Below are positions 1-11,653 of a stretch of 64,000 nucleotides of DNA, piece after piece. Position 1 is the stretch's first letter. Every line of letters starts with the position of its first letter. This DNA is from Diphasiastrum complanatum (lineage: Eukaryota > Streptophyta > Lycopodiopsida > Lycopodiales > Lycopodiaceae). A model generated the notes under the pieces. That model was given only the letters and a program-made list of their open reading frames with translations. It searched no databases and was not told the DNA's origin. The translations under genes and the position numbers were made by a program. The DNA lies in assembly GCA_029204225.1 (NCBI GenBank), contig CM055103.1, forward strand, positions 49,647,756-49,711,755. Reading direction: 5' to 3'.

Positions 1-62
1 AAAAAGGTCTTGATTTCAGCCTAGATTAATTAGATCTCATGAATCAAATTCAAATCTAATTA

Positions 63-729
63 TGTGAAAGTACTGTACTTTAGGACCATAAATGGATCTA
101 CAAAAGATCCACAAGAGTGATTGGATGCTTGCTTAACACACAAAAAGTTGATCTAGATTGGCAATTTGACAAACAACAAGCATTAACAATCAAAAGAATT
201 GATCAACATTGAAATCCGAGCCCACATGTGTGTACACAGGCTGTAGTATAACCTTCAACTTGAGAAACAAGTAAAAATTGATTTGGTTTCATTTGGATCA
301 CAAAAACTCAATGTACATAGTGAACTAGCTTGAGATTGCCAATGAGCTCCAAAAATTTCTATCTTCTCACTATGGGAGCTTGGAATACATAGCAAATTCG
401 ACTTCCTTCTTGAAGTTAGGTGGATTTCCAGCATGTAATAAGGAATTTAACTCACTCTTTTTTCCCTAAAATGAAACCCTAGCCTAGATCTTAGTGTTAT
501 GCTTGGTAGGTAGCTAGTTGGTCAAATTTTCACCTTAAACTTAGGTGTAGACCCTATAAAGTAGGAATGACCACCAAATAGACATGACCAACTCTCTTGA
601 ATTTCCCTAACCTACATTAGGAGTGCATTGTCACGTGGCATCTTGGCTTTCCATGTGTGTAACCCAATTATACAGAATATTTACAAAGTTCTACATGGCA
701 AGATTTGCCAAAAAAGACTATTTTTCACA
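63..729 (-). repeat. LTR of copia-type element (family A, copy 1)
   Basis: The segment starts TGTGAAAG and ends TTTTTCACA, so it has the TG...CA ends and short inverted termini of an LTR. It matches the segments at 1768-2452, 2747-3804 and 51362-52052 along most of its length, including the shared AAGGACCATAAATGGATC region near the left end. Primer sites at the other copies show that the element reads on the minus strand, so this is the downstream (3') LTR of the unit ending at 2452. The adjacent CTCCTCA at 730-736 reads as a short purine tract on the minus strand. Confidence 0.8.
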
Positions 730-982
730 CTCCTCAAATCTAGCCTTGGAAACAACAATGTATCTATATACAATTCTAAGACATGATCTTAACATCATAA
801 ATGAATCATATTCAAGTTTAGAAGATGACTAATGAGCCCCCAAAGATGATGACATGACCTATCACCATATCCAAGATAGAGCTTCTTTGATCTTGATCTC
901 CTCCAAGATGAATTGAAGAGTCTTGATTCTTCCTTGCACCTTTGCACTTGATTTCTTCGATGTTGAGTGAAGATGCATGAAC

Positions 983-1683
983 TTAAAACTTTCTCCTCCT
1001 TGATCTTGATGAAGAAGAGTGTACATTTGAATGAATGATTTCTCCTTTTGCCATAGCAATTTTAGCATCCAACTTAAACAAATCACCTTGTGCATTTGCT
1101 ATGCAAATATCATTCTTCATGATGGAACAAGTTCCATGCTTGAAGTGAACATCTAGACCATCATCCATTGGTTGTCCAACACTAAGCAAGCTCTTGGTAA
1201 TTGATGGTACAAAAAGGACATTGTCTACATCCATCCTTTTGCTAGATCCTAGACTTAATGAGATGGTACCAATACCATCTATCTTACATTCTTGATCATT
1301 TGCTAAAGAAACAAATTTATTAGCACCATTGAAAGAGTGTAAGGTTGAGAATGTGTCTTTTTGGAAAGTCATGTGAGAGCTAGCCCACTATCAATCCACC
1401 AAGTGTCCTTTGAGTTGCTTTTTCTTGTTGGAGTGGATGTAGATGCCATCAAAGATGAGATCTCCTCATCTCCATCCTCTTCATATGCAAGGTTTCCTTG
1501 TTTTTTCTCCTCCTCTTTTGCTCTTAGCCTCTTGTAGCATTCGAATGCATAATGCCTCTTCTTTCCACAAAAGAAGCATTTTTGCTTTGACTTGTCCTTT
1601 GATCTTGATGCATCATCCTCTTCTTTGGCCTCCTTTGGATGCCTCATCCTCTTCTTTGGCCTCCTTTGAGCTTGCCCTCTCAA
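983..1683 (-). pseudogene. copia gag C-terminus and protease remnant
   Basis: Two minus-strand frames form one decayed gag-protease stretch. The first (1369-1683) carries a nucleocapsid zinc knuckle, CFFCGKKRHYAFEC (CX2CX4HX4C), then a charged spacer and the start of a Ty1/copia protease with WWIDSG, the Asp-Ser-Gly catalytic triplet. A frameshift right after this motif moves the reading to the second frame (983-1372). That frame begins at HMTF and continues with NVLFVPSITKSLLSVGQ, typical of the stretch between protease and integrase. The gag N-terminus, integrase, RT and RNase H are absent, because the space between the two LTRs is only about 1 kb. This is an internally deleted, non-autonomous copia derivative. 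Confidence 0.75.
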
Positions 1684-1755
1684 TACTAGTTTTTAGCACC
1701 AAAACTTGCTAAAAATGGATTTGCATTAGATCAATGGCTTATGTTCTTGTACTTG

Positions 1756-1767
1756 GCTGTGATACCA
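1756..1767 (-). other. Primer binding site, initiator Met tRNA
   Basis: On the minus strand the sequence reads TGGTATCACAGC, one base from the standard copia primer site TGGTATCAGAGC. It directly abuts the inner end of the LTR that begins at 1768, which fixes the element on the minus strand. Confidence 0.8.
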
Positions 1768-2452
1768 TGTGAAAGTACTGTACTTTAGGACCATAAATGG
1801 ATCTACAAAAGATCCACAAGAGTGATGCTTGCATTACAATTTATCAAAAAACTAGACACAAAAAAGTTGATCTAGATTGGCAATTTGACAAACAACAAGC
1901 ATTAACAATCAAAAGCATTGATCAACATTGAAATAAGAGCCCACACATGTGTACTATACAGGATGTAGTACGGCCTTCAACCTGAGAAAAAAGAAGAAAT
2001 TGATTTGGTTTCATTTGGATCACAAAAACTCAATGTACATAGTGAACTAGCTTGAGATTGCCAATGAGCTCCAAAAATTTCTATCTTCTCACTATGGGAG
2101 CTTGGAATATATAGCAAATTTGACTTCCTTCTAGAAGTCAGGTGGATTTCCAGCATGTAATAAGGAAGTTAACTCACTCTTCTTGCCCTAAAATGAAACC
2201 CTTGCCTAGATCTTAGACTTATGCTTGGTAGGTAGCTAGTTGGTCAAATTTTCACCTTAAACTTAGGTGTAGGTCCTATAAAGTAGGGAATGACCACCAA
2301 ATAGACATGACCAACTCTCTTGACTTGACCTAACCTACATTAGGAGTGGGTTGCCATGTGGCATCTTGGCCTTCCATGTGTGGAACCCAATTATACACAA
2401 TATTTACAAAGTTTTACATGGCTAGATTTGCCAAAATAGGCTATTTTTCACA
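1768..2452 (-). repeat. LTR of copia-type element (family A, copy 2)
   Basis: It begins TGTGAAAGTACTG and ends TTTTTCACA, and it is closely similar to the copy at 63-729. The primer site at its left edge makes it the 5' LTR, read on the minus strand, of the short unit 63-2452. It may also serve as the 3' LTR of a second unit extending to 3804, since another LTR with its own primer site follows after about 290 bp. Confidence 0.8.
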
Positions 2453-2746
2453 ATAATGGCACTCAAACTTGGTGGCTTTTCTTAAGATTAGCACCAAAAA
2501 TCTCATCAAGAACTCACAAATTGAATTTTATGGATCAAATGAATATCATGCAATAAATGCAAGTTCGAAGGTGCCCACACATGTGAACAATACGGATTTG
2601 GATCCCTACCAAGTTTAAAATCAAATCCCCTCACCAAATTTTAGCTTCTAGTTGCTTTTACTAGACTAGTCTTTAGCACCAATACTTGCTAAAAATGGAT
2701 TAGATTTGATCAATGATTACAGCCCTTGTACTTGTCTCTGATACCA
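2453..2746 (-). mobile_element. Short internal stretch with second primer site
   Basis: The stretch lies between two family A LTRs and holds no coding signal. Its right part resembles 1684-1767 (the shared phrase AGCACCAATACTTGCTAAAA, with small differences). It ends in GATACCA, so that positions 2735-2746 read TGGTATCAGAGA on the minus strand, an initiator-Met primer site. It is what remains of an element interior after deletion or LTR recombination. Confidence 0.65.
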
Positions 2747-3804
2747 TGTAAAAGTACAATACTTTTTGGACCATAAATGGATCTTCAAAGATCGACAAGA
2801 GTGATTATGTACTTGCTTAACAGTCTATCAAAAAACTAGTAATCAAAAAATTGATCTAGATTGGCAATTTGACAAACAACAAGCATTGATAACCCAACCA
2901 ACCATGACATCAAGGATTGTTGAGTTATCAAGCATAACGAAGCAAAGAAGAAGATGCAGTAGAATGGAGGATCTGATTCTACCATAACCTCTCATGAAGA
3001 CCCAACTCTGCTGATGATACAAGATGAACCTGAACTCATTAGAGATGCATTGGATTGGTATCTCAATTCTGGTGCTTCTCAACACATGACTTCATATAAG
3101 TCCTTATTCGAAGACCTCACACCAGTAGATTTGAAGTATGTCTACTTTGGTGACACAAGTGCACTGTAGATTGAAGACAAAATTTCTATTCACTTTTATC
3201 TTCCAAATGGTAAATTTACCTTGCTCAAGGATGTAGTTTACATACCCAAACTGACCAAAAATTTATTGTCAGAAGATCATAGACACAAATCCGAGCCCAC
3301 ATATGTGAAGAGCAGCCTGTTGTACAGATTCTAAAAAGTTGAAGTACTCAAAGTGTTGGTTTCATTTGGATCACAAAAACAATGTACATAGAGAGAGCAA
3401 ACTCGAGATTGCCAATGAGCTCCAAAAATAATCTATTTTCTCACTATAGGAGCTTGGAATACATAGCAAAACTCACTTCCTTTGGAAAGTTAGCTGAATT
3501 TCCAGCATGTAATCAGGAAGTTAACTCAGCCTTTTTTCCCTAAACTGAAACCCTAGCCTATTTCCTAGAGTCATGCTTGGTAGATAGCTAGTTGGTCAAA
3601 ATCTCATCATAAATCAAAGTCTAGATCCTATAAATTAGGGATCTCTACCAAATATACACAACAACTTCTTTTGACTCGAGCTAACCTACATTAGGAGTGG
3701 ATTGCCACATGGCACTTTGGCCGTACATGTGTGGAATCCAACTATACACAAAAATATACAATATGCTACATGGCTAGATTTGCAAATGTTGGCAATTTTT
3801 TACA
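2747..3804 (-). repeat. LTR of copia-type element (family A, copy 3) with an insertion
   Basis: It starts TGTAAAAG and ends TTTTTTACA, and it aligns with the other family A LTRs on both sides of a block of about 400 bp (roughly 2885-3283) that the other copies lack. That block carries a plus-strand copia protease fragment. The ends have drifted from TGTGAA...TTCACA to TGTAAA...TTTACA, in step with each other. Confidence 0.7.
2964..3271 (+). pseudogene. copia protease fragment inside an LTR
   Basis: The plus-strand frame reads ...LDWYLNSGASQHMT..., then one in-frame TAG, then ...LLKDVVYIPKLTKNLLS. This is the Ty1/copia protease start and the conserved stretch that follows it. In the family the catalytic motif is D-S-G; here the Asp is Asn (N-S-G), so the protease would be inactive even without the stop. 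The fragment is opposite in strand to the LTR around it and differs in sequence from the copia remnant at 983-1683, so it came from another element. Confidence 0.7.
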
Positions 3805-4354
<550 letters not shown>

Positions 4355-4636
4355 TTCAGAATTGTATTCCTATTTTATTATTCATTAGGTAGTAAAGTCT
4401 GAAACCTGTCAAATATAATAATGTACTATGCTATTAAAATTTTCAATAAGTAGTTATTAAAAAATTGGTATAACATTCTTATGTTTGTTTATACAAAGTC
4501 ATATATGCATTATGCTTAAGTAATAAAATTACAACTCCGAAATATTTTATAGTTTTGAATTGTTATCTATATTTGCATATAGTTTTTGTGCATGCCCTTA
4601 ATTATGTTACTATAATACTACCTTGCATACAAACTG

Positions 4637-5523
4637 TGTTCTCACATATTCCATTGAATCTGTGGACACTGTTTCTTTTATCTTTCTTCTTTTTGTTACT
4701 TCCGTTGGTTACGGTTTTTTACAGTTTGGTCTTCTTGTTAGAACGGTTTCCAAGCAGAAGTGTTTCTCAGATAACAATGTGTATTCCCAGCCTGTCAGTG
4801 GGAAGAGATGGATACGTTACTCAGCTACATGCCTATACAAGCCATGCAACCAGACCTAGCTCAGTATAGATCAGTGTTCTGAACAGAGAGCAAATCTACA
4901 ATTTATCTACCAAAATCAAGGAACAAAGCAAAGACAAGATTAAACTCCTCAGCAAGAAACAAGAAACAAGAAAACTAGATTCCTAACATCACTCTAGCAG
5001 CCCAAGAATCAAGAACCACCCATTTCTTGATGCTTGGAATGCCCAAGAACAATCAAGGACTGGAGTGTAAGAGAATATGCAAGATCTACACCACAAATCC
5101 AGCCTATTTAGTTTACTTAAATGCTGATTCGTACATTAATCCACAAACAAGAAATGAAATCTAATCCACAACTAGAAAGCAAGAAACTAATTAATCCACA
5201 AACACAAAAGGAAATCAAAACATGCTCATAGAAATTTCACTCAAGAAGATTGCCATGAACAAGGAGCTTTACAATCATCAAGAACTCGTGGAAGATCTTC
5301 TTTATTCACTCAAGAGAACTTGACAATACATTCAAAAGCTCCCTCACAAGAGAGGGGGGCCCTTAAATAAGCAAGAAGGCTGCCCATGTGGAGCCCAAGT
5401 GGCAATTCCACTAATTTGAAAAATACAAGTGGAATTTGCCCTTCCACTAGAGGTCACCATCAAAAGGTGGCTCACTCTAAGTTATTTAAGGGGGTCTACG
5501 CTTATTTACAATGCCTAGGAAAT
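4637..5523 (-). repeat. 3' LTR of the large gypsy element
   Basis: This direct repeat partner of 17478-18355 starts TGTTCTCACA. By eye it differs from its partner at roughly two dozen positions plus one small indel near 4985. Homology stops at 5523, where this copy enters a nested hairpin and the other enters a GT array, so the true outer edge is uncertain. Confidence 0.8.
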
Positions 5524-5603
5524 ATTACTAGCTCCTACATGGTCGTTCCTTCTCTGGGATACACCATGTAGGCTCACATAGATAAGTCATCCTGGCTAGT
5601 AAT
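5524..5603. repeat. Nested inverted repeat at the LTR edge
   Basis: There are two perfect nested arm pairs. ATTACTAGC (5524-5532) pairs with GCTAGTAAT (5595-5603). CCTACATGGT (5534-5543) pairs with ACCATGTAGG (5563-5572). The structure starts at the base where the two LTR copies lose homology. Confidence 0.8.
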
Positions 5604-6299
5604 TTCTCGGCTCCAATGCTCGGCTCTCAGCTTCTTCTGCTCTCCTCCTTTTGAGACCTCCTCAGTCATGGGTGAGAGATACTCTATGTCTTTAGGTTGG
5701 CTCGGCATCTGGAGATTCTCTGGAATCCGCCAACATTATCCACTCCTAATCTGTTGCGGGACCCATTGCAATACAGGTGATGTCATTCCGCCCGGCACTT
5801 GGAAAAGCGTGGATCTTCGTTCACTTCCGTGAAACCAGGTGCTCATTATCCGCAAAACTGTTTCTCAAAAATGAAGGTCTGTTGATGGCCGCTACATTCC
5901 AGCCCTCTTGAAAACCTCTTGCAAGTCTTGCTCGCCTCGCCGTCTTGCCATTTGTTTTTGCTCACTCATCTTTCGCCCCAAGGCTTCAAATACTTGGAAG
6001 CGGAGCTTACTTCCGAAGTTTAGTGGCCCCAGGTACTCTCCTATTATTTCAATAAAGCCCATCTCTTGCTAGTCTTCCTCCATGGTGACGTATCGTTATG
6101 ACACCTGGTGGAGTATTGGCTTTAATCTATATCCTCTTTGTCTCTTCTCATGTTGGGAGGGTATTTCCTCTCGAATCTCTCTGGTTCTCTGGTGTCAGCC
6201 ATTTTGCTCCTGGGCCTGGTAGGAGAAGTTGTCCTACATGGTTGTGGTGTCCTCGTCAGGTAATCATCCATGTAATTATTCTATTAGGAGGTGGTGGAG
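5604..6299 (-). other. 3' untranslated part of the large gypsy element
   Basis: No domain is recognised. Several pyrimidine-rich runs (for example near 5630-5660) could be the minus-strand purine tract, but none can be placed firmly beside an LTR end. Confidence 0.4.
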
Positions 6300-8580
6300 A
6301 GAGGGAAGATGAAAAAATAGGGTAAGTTGGAATGAATGTTTTGAAAAAATTAAAAGCGGAGTAAGAGGAGGCGTTAAAAGTGGGTCGGGGAGGGAGAAAA
6401 GCTCTGGAAGCAGCTCCAGCTCTCTGGCTACCCGATCCCGAGCTACCATCTGATGATCGGATTTTCCCACCCTTATTTTCTGCTCCGTCATTCCCATCAT
6501 CGTCCCGTGGTTTCTTCGAATGAGTGCCTGCTTGGGTCTTGCACGTAGTGTCCCACAACTAGTTCACCTTGTCTAAGACTTGTTGTAGGGTCTTCGTTGT
6601 ATCTTCTAGCTGCTTGTGGGACTCTAGGATGGTCTTTTCTTGCTTGGCCACAATATTCTCGAAATGTTTTTTTTTGGCTTCCCGTTTCTGGATCAGTCGC
6701 ACGTTCTTCTCCATCCGAATGGTTGAGGCCTGTGGGGCCTGGAATTGTATGTCTCGGGCTTAACTAGACGGGCATCAACTGTCATTGCACCGGACGATCC
6801 GTCTCGCACTTGGTCGATCTGGACTATCTGGTGCTTCAGTTACTGTTGGACCTCTTCTAAAGTGGTCTTTTGTCCGACTATCACGGATCTGATTTCTTTT
6901 GTTTCTTTTCCCTTCTCTTTGGCCAGCCTCTGTTGTTGCGCAATTTCTTGGTCCTGGCACTGAACCTTGTTCTTGAGCATTTGATATTGGCTTACCAGCA
7001 ATGCATGTGGTAGCTTGCTTCGGATAGGCCGATCATTGAGCGTTTGGCTGCTTTGGAGAGCTTCTCAAGGTTAGTGAAGGCTGGGTACTGATCGAGGGTG
7101 TGAGCTGGTGAAGCTAATCCAAAAAATAGGCATTGTGTAGGAGATGAAAATGGAGGTGGAGGGAGTGGAAGAATAATTTTAGTAGCAATGATGGTGGTGG
7201 TTATTGGAGGGGTCAGACTTCCTCTTGACTGATCTACCTTCTCTGGTTCGTCATCGCTTATTTCCATCAGGTCCGTAACATCAAAATATTGCGAAGTGTC
7301 CAAGGTGTGGACTTGTTGGGCCTGTGGTTGTTGACCTCGTGGCTGCTTGGCCGCTTCCGTTTCCTGGGGATTGGAACTCCCCACTCCTCCCCCCCCAAAA
7401 AATGGCGCATTTGGGATGTTGGTGGCGTTGGCGTGGTAATCAAGATGGGTGGGGTGGTGACCTTGTCTGGTTGACCAATGACTTGGGATGTGGTCGTGTT
7501 TGGTGCTGCTGTAGATGTAGTTGCTCCATCACCCTCGTCGATGATGTGTGAGGGTGATGGGTGTTGTTGAGATGCTGAAGTGGAGCTTCCATCATCTGAA
7601 GTTGAACTGTCTGATACTGTTCCAGCTGATGAGATTCACCTAGCCTGAAGGTTTCTTTGTATTCTTTGTTGCCTTATGTCTGGCAATTGGGCCTTGGAGG
7701 TATCGGCCTCTTGAGCTTTCGAAAAAGGGGCTGCTTGTGGATCTGGTTGTGAGCTTTGTTGTTTGTATACCAGTGGAAGAATACTGGTGTTGACTCTTTT
7801 GGGTGGGAGTTCCGATGGTGAAATAGCCCGTGAGCGTGAACGCTTGGACTGTTTTGACCCGATGGGAATGTCCCATGCTTTGTCGGCAAGCTGCAGGTGT
7901 TGTTGGAGTTTGGGCCCATTCTGTACTTGCTGCAGTGTGATATCCGTCATGAGATACCCGAGTATGGTGACGGGCTGCTTGTTTTTTAGACACTCATGAA
8001 GGCAATTCGAAGAAAACTGTGCCCAATCATAGAGGTTCTGGGCATGCAGTTGTGAATCTGTCATCATGTGAAACAGGGACATGGGTACTCTCAGCACTTT
8101 TGTCCTTGGTCGTTGTGTGCATCTGGTGAGATATGCACATGCCGCTTGCAGCTGCTGATCATTGATGGCTTCAACTTTGTACCCGTCCTTATTCTTCCAT
8201 TTGTCCATGGAGGGATCTATGTATTTGAAGTATGTTGTCTGCTCGATCTTTTGGAGTGTCCTTGTGACAACATTTGGTCCTCAAGGGAACCCAAAGGGTT
8301 GCAAGTCGGCTGCCGCAAAAGATACATTATGAACATAATTCCTGACAAGGGGAACTATGAGTTGGCACGACCTTGCCATAGCATTATAATTGGCATATGC
8401 CATATGTACCAGGTATGGGCTTTGATATCACGTCAGGACATGGATCTGGAACTCAATGGCCTTGAAGAATGACTCTACTTGCTGGTACCAGTTTTGCATC
8501 TCTGTAAGATCTAACTTGCATAGTTGGATATCAAGCTTATTTGCCTCAGGGTCGTCAAAACTGGAGCTGGGGTTGGATGT
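6300..8580 (-). pseudogene. Extra ORF downstream of integrase, broken
   Basis: Several minus-strand frames line up head to tail between the integrase and the 3' LTR. The likely start is MTSNPSSSFDDPEANK (8580). A globular-looking segment follows (7636-8208, 190 residues), with a basic SKQSKRSRSRAISP...PPKRV stretch resembling a nuclear localisation signal. Then come Pro/Gln-rich linkers, an acidic patch (DLMEISDDEPEK, near 7255), and a Gln/Lys/Glu-rich stretch near 6850-6960 that looks like coiled coil. The C-terminal tail, rich in Ser and Gly, lies near 6400-6550. At least three breaks separate the frames. Extra ORFs are known in Athila and Tat elements, but I do not recognise this sequence and see no enzyme motif. 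It might be structural or nucleic-acid binding; that is a guess. Confidence 0.5.
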
Positions 8581-8623
8581 CATGGTGAAAAAATGGAAGA
8601 AACAGGGGTCTGAAAAAATTGTG

Positions 8624-8965
8624 TCGGTTGAGATTTCAGATAGGGTTAAGGGGCGTCGGTTGAGATTTGATGGATGGCGTCGGTCGAGATGGGATGGACT
8701 GGCTTCAGTCAAGATTTGAGAGAGAGGCGTCGGTCAAGATCTGAGAGAGGGCTCCGGTTGAGATGTGATACCGGGATTCGGTTGAGATTTGATGGATGGC
8801 ATCAATCGAGATGGGATGGACTAGCTCCGGTCGAGATTTGAGAGATGGGTGTCGGTCGAGATCTGATACAGGGCCCCGGTAAAGATGTGAGAGATGGCAT
8901 CAGTTGAGATGGAACAGGGCTCCGGTTGAGATGTGATACAGAGCTTCGGTCGAGATGGAAGGTGA
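8624..8965. repeat. Minisatellite block, core CGGTYGAGAT (block 1a)
   Basis: A degenerate tandem repeat with the core CGGT(T/C)GAGAT spaced about 22-33 bp, around 14 copies by eye. It overlaps the upstream side of the extra ORF. The same core recurs at 9650-9910 and 16668-17100. Confidence 0.8.
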
Positions 8966-9649
8966 AAGTGGCGGTGTAGAAGGGATTGGAAGATGTGCGT
9001 GGAGAAAGGTATGGTGCGGGAAGAGAGGGTTTGTGAAAGATGGAGGTTGGGAAACTAAAGATGGAAGGTAAAGTGTTGTAAAGCAGATGTGTGTTTGCAA
9101 GGAGGAATTCGAAGTATGTCGTGGAATAAAGGATTGGGACGGAATGTGGTTGGGTGAGAAGATGGAAGGTGAGGATGTTGGGCAAGGATGGAGTCGTGTG
9201 GAAATGGATATGTGGAGGTGGGAAATGAACTGGATGTAAACAACAAGTTTTGTGATGTTGATGATAGTATATTCAATAGTGTAACGGGAGCGGGATGAAT
9301 GCTCACGTGACACTACCCCTCAGCATGCAAAAAATTGCAAAATGATGTGTCTCCTGCCAATGATGTTAGGTTTGGAGATGTTCGGGGATGGCGCTCTCAA
9401 TGGTATGAAAACAATGGTGGTGGATAGTCGGTGGAGGTGGTGTGGAGATGATGACAAAAGTAAGGAACAACAAAGCGCCAGGATCATGCACAGGAGCAAG
9501 GAAATCGCCAGTAGATCGTCGCAAGAAAACGTCAAAATGTGCACTTTGTTGAGGTGCAAATGGTGTCGAGGTGATGGCATTTATGGATGACATCGCCTGA
9601 TTTCGAACGAGATGGGACGTGCCGGTTTGTTAAATTTTGAATTTGGAAC
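8966..9649 (-). other. Spacer between integrase and extra ORF
   Basis: The minus strand has several open frames that are low in complexity (Ser, Pro, His and Phe rich) and match no family. Plus-strand frames here are equally unconvincing. I read it as non-coding sequence inside the element. Confidence 0.4.
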
Positions 9650-9910
9650 CTCCGGTCGAGATTTGATAGGTACTTCGGTCGAGATTGATGGTGTTCCGAT
9701 CGAGATCTTAGGCAGGGCTCTGGTTGAGATCTGACAGGTGCTCCAGTCGAGATTTGACAGGTGCTTCGATCCAAGATCTGACAAGTGCTTCGGTCAAGAT
9801 CTAACAGGACGCTTCGGTCAAGATTCAACTGTACGCTTCGGTCGAGATCTGAGACAAACCCGTTGGTTGAGATCTGACAGAAATCTGTCGGTTGAGATCT
9901 GACAGAAGCT
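9650..9910. repeat. Minisatellite block, core CGGTYGAGAT (block 1b)
   Basis: About 11 degenerate copies of CGGT(T/C)GAGAT followed by TTGAYAGG or CTGACAG, spaced about 25 bp. It lies immediately behind the integrase C-terminus. Confidence 0.8.
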
Positions 9911-9924
9911 GGACTGCACCATTA

Positions 9925-10962
9925 GGAAAGATTTTATTAATAACATATGGTCCCTCACTTTAAAATTTCAATTTGTCGGGGTGTTTCTTTGATGTATAAA
10001 GAAGCACCTTGTCACCTAAGTGTAGATCTTTATTGCATAAGTGACGGTCATGCCAGGCCTTTTGACATCGTTTGTTAACCAGTTGTGCGTGGTAAAATAT
10101 AAGTCTTGTCTCGCATAACTAGGCTAACGTAAATAGCCTGGTCTTGACTTGTTGCTCAATTGTAGCTTTTTCATAGAGATCTGTAGAAAAAGCTTTCATG
10201 ACTCTTAGCGAAGGGACTAAGAAATCTACAGGCATTACCACCTCTTGACCATACACTAAGTGGAAAGGGGTAACCCACCCAGTGGCTTTCTTTGGGGTGG
10301 TGTGGTAAGCCTAGATAGCTGAAAAAAGTTTTGTTTCCCAATCAGAGCGACTGGTTTCAACTATCTCTGTCACATTTTTACATATGGTCTTGTTAGTTGA
10401 TTCGGCCTGGCCATTACACCTAGGACAGTACAGTGCTGTACAGCTTTATAGGACCACCAAAATGTGTAATAATGTTTTCGTAAAGAAAACACGCAACAGT
10501 TTTTGCGTTAGCGTCCTTTGTTGCTCAAGCCTCAACCCACTTAGTGGCGTAATCTGTGGCTATGAGGATGTAATGAGCTTGGACCAATCTTGGACTGATT
10601 GGTCCAACAAAGTCAATTCTCCACTTATGGAAGGCTTCACCTTCTATAATGGGAGTCAGTGGTGTGAAGTATGCTTTGGTATTTTTCTTGGCTCGTTGAC
10701 AGACATCACACGTTTTAATGACAACAAATGTTTCTTTAAACAAAGATGGCCACCACAATCCTGCTCGAAGGATAATCTTAGCTGTGGTTTCAGAAAAAAA
10801 GTGGCCACCGCCAATGCCCTCATGAGCCTGAGATATGATAGGTCGTATCTCAGATTCGTAAGCACATCGTCGAATTATACCGTCAACGCCTCTTTTGTAA
10901 AGTTGTCCCACTATTAACTGAAAGGGCGCTGCTTTAAGTAAAAATTTTGTTTTTGCCACCAT
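9925..10962 (-). pseudogene. gypsy integrase, broken
   Basis: The N-terminal half (10525-10962) has the HHCC zinc-binding module: AHEG...GGHF, then CDVCQRAK. The first catalytic Asp follows in WRIDFVGPIS and leads into YILIATDYATKWVEA. After a stop the reading continues through FLYENIITHFGGPIKL. It then jumps, because a deletion removes the segment that holds the second catalytic Asp, to NGQAESTNK with the catalytic Glu. The C-terminal part carries PFHLVYGQEVVMP and ends in a GPY/F-like module (AWHDRHLCNKDLHLGDKVLLY). It lies 30 bp after the RNase H frame, as in a normal gypsy pol. It cannot be active. Confidence 0.85.
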
Positions 10963-10991
10963 ACTCAGGCCTTCTTTGAGTCTGCTTGTTG

Positions 10992-11459
10992 TTAGAAACT
11001 GAGTGATTTCCTAAGCCCATAAGGGTGTAGCATCAATTTTTGAAAAAGACATGCATCAGGAGGATCGTCGTTGACTGGTGCAGTTGTTTTTTTAGCATTA
11101 GGTAGTCGGGAAAGGTGATCCGCCATGAAATGTTGGGTCCCTTTCCGAACGATTATGCAGAAATTAAATTCCTCTAGTATCAACATCCATCGAGCTATAC
11201 GTCCCATTTTACAGGATTTATTAACAATATATAATAGGGCTTGATGGTCGGTGTAGAATGCAAAGGTCTGGCCTAGTAAACGATGTCTTAGTTGTTGTAC
11301 AACATAGACCATCGCTAATGCTTCTCGCTCAGTGGTTGTATAGTTTACTTCAGCAGGCACCAGCTGCCTGCTCAAGAAACATATTGGGAAGTCTTTGCCA
11401 TACTCGTCCGGTTGTGCAAGAAGACCTCCACTAGCATACTTACTTGCGTCAGTATGCAC
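10992..11459 (-). pseudogene. gypsy RNase H domain
   Basis: The frame contains the four usual RNase H acid positions: HTDASKYA, TEREALAMVY, FYTDHQALLYIVNK and ADHLSRLP. It begins directly at the first Asp. The connection to RT (about 11460-11653) is frame-shifted, so the RT thumb is not readable in one frame. The linker that follows leads into the integrase zinc module. The domain itself looks intact. Confidence 0.85.
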
Positions 11460-11653
11460 ATGAAACTCTTTCGCGAGCGGAGTATGGGTGCCGTGGTAAG
11501 GGCTGTTTTCAACTCCTCAATTTGTATGACCGAGGAAGACGTAAACTTCCTTCACTATAGTAGGTAAGGGCATTTCAACTATAACCTTGATTTTCGACGG
11601 GTCGGTAGAAATACCGTCCTTTGAAATTATATGCCCGAGTACGACCCCATGGG

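Noticed and set aside
4555-4869. Frames of 104 and 78 residues, repeated at 17435-17780
   Set aside because: They fall within the LTR pair of the large gypsy element and match no protein.
10384-10917. Plus-strand frame of 177 residues
   Set aside because: It lies opposite the integrase zinc module and core, whose motifs are clear on the minus strand.
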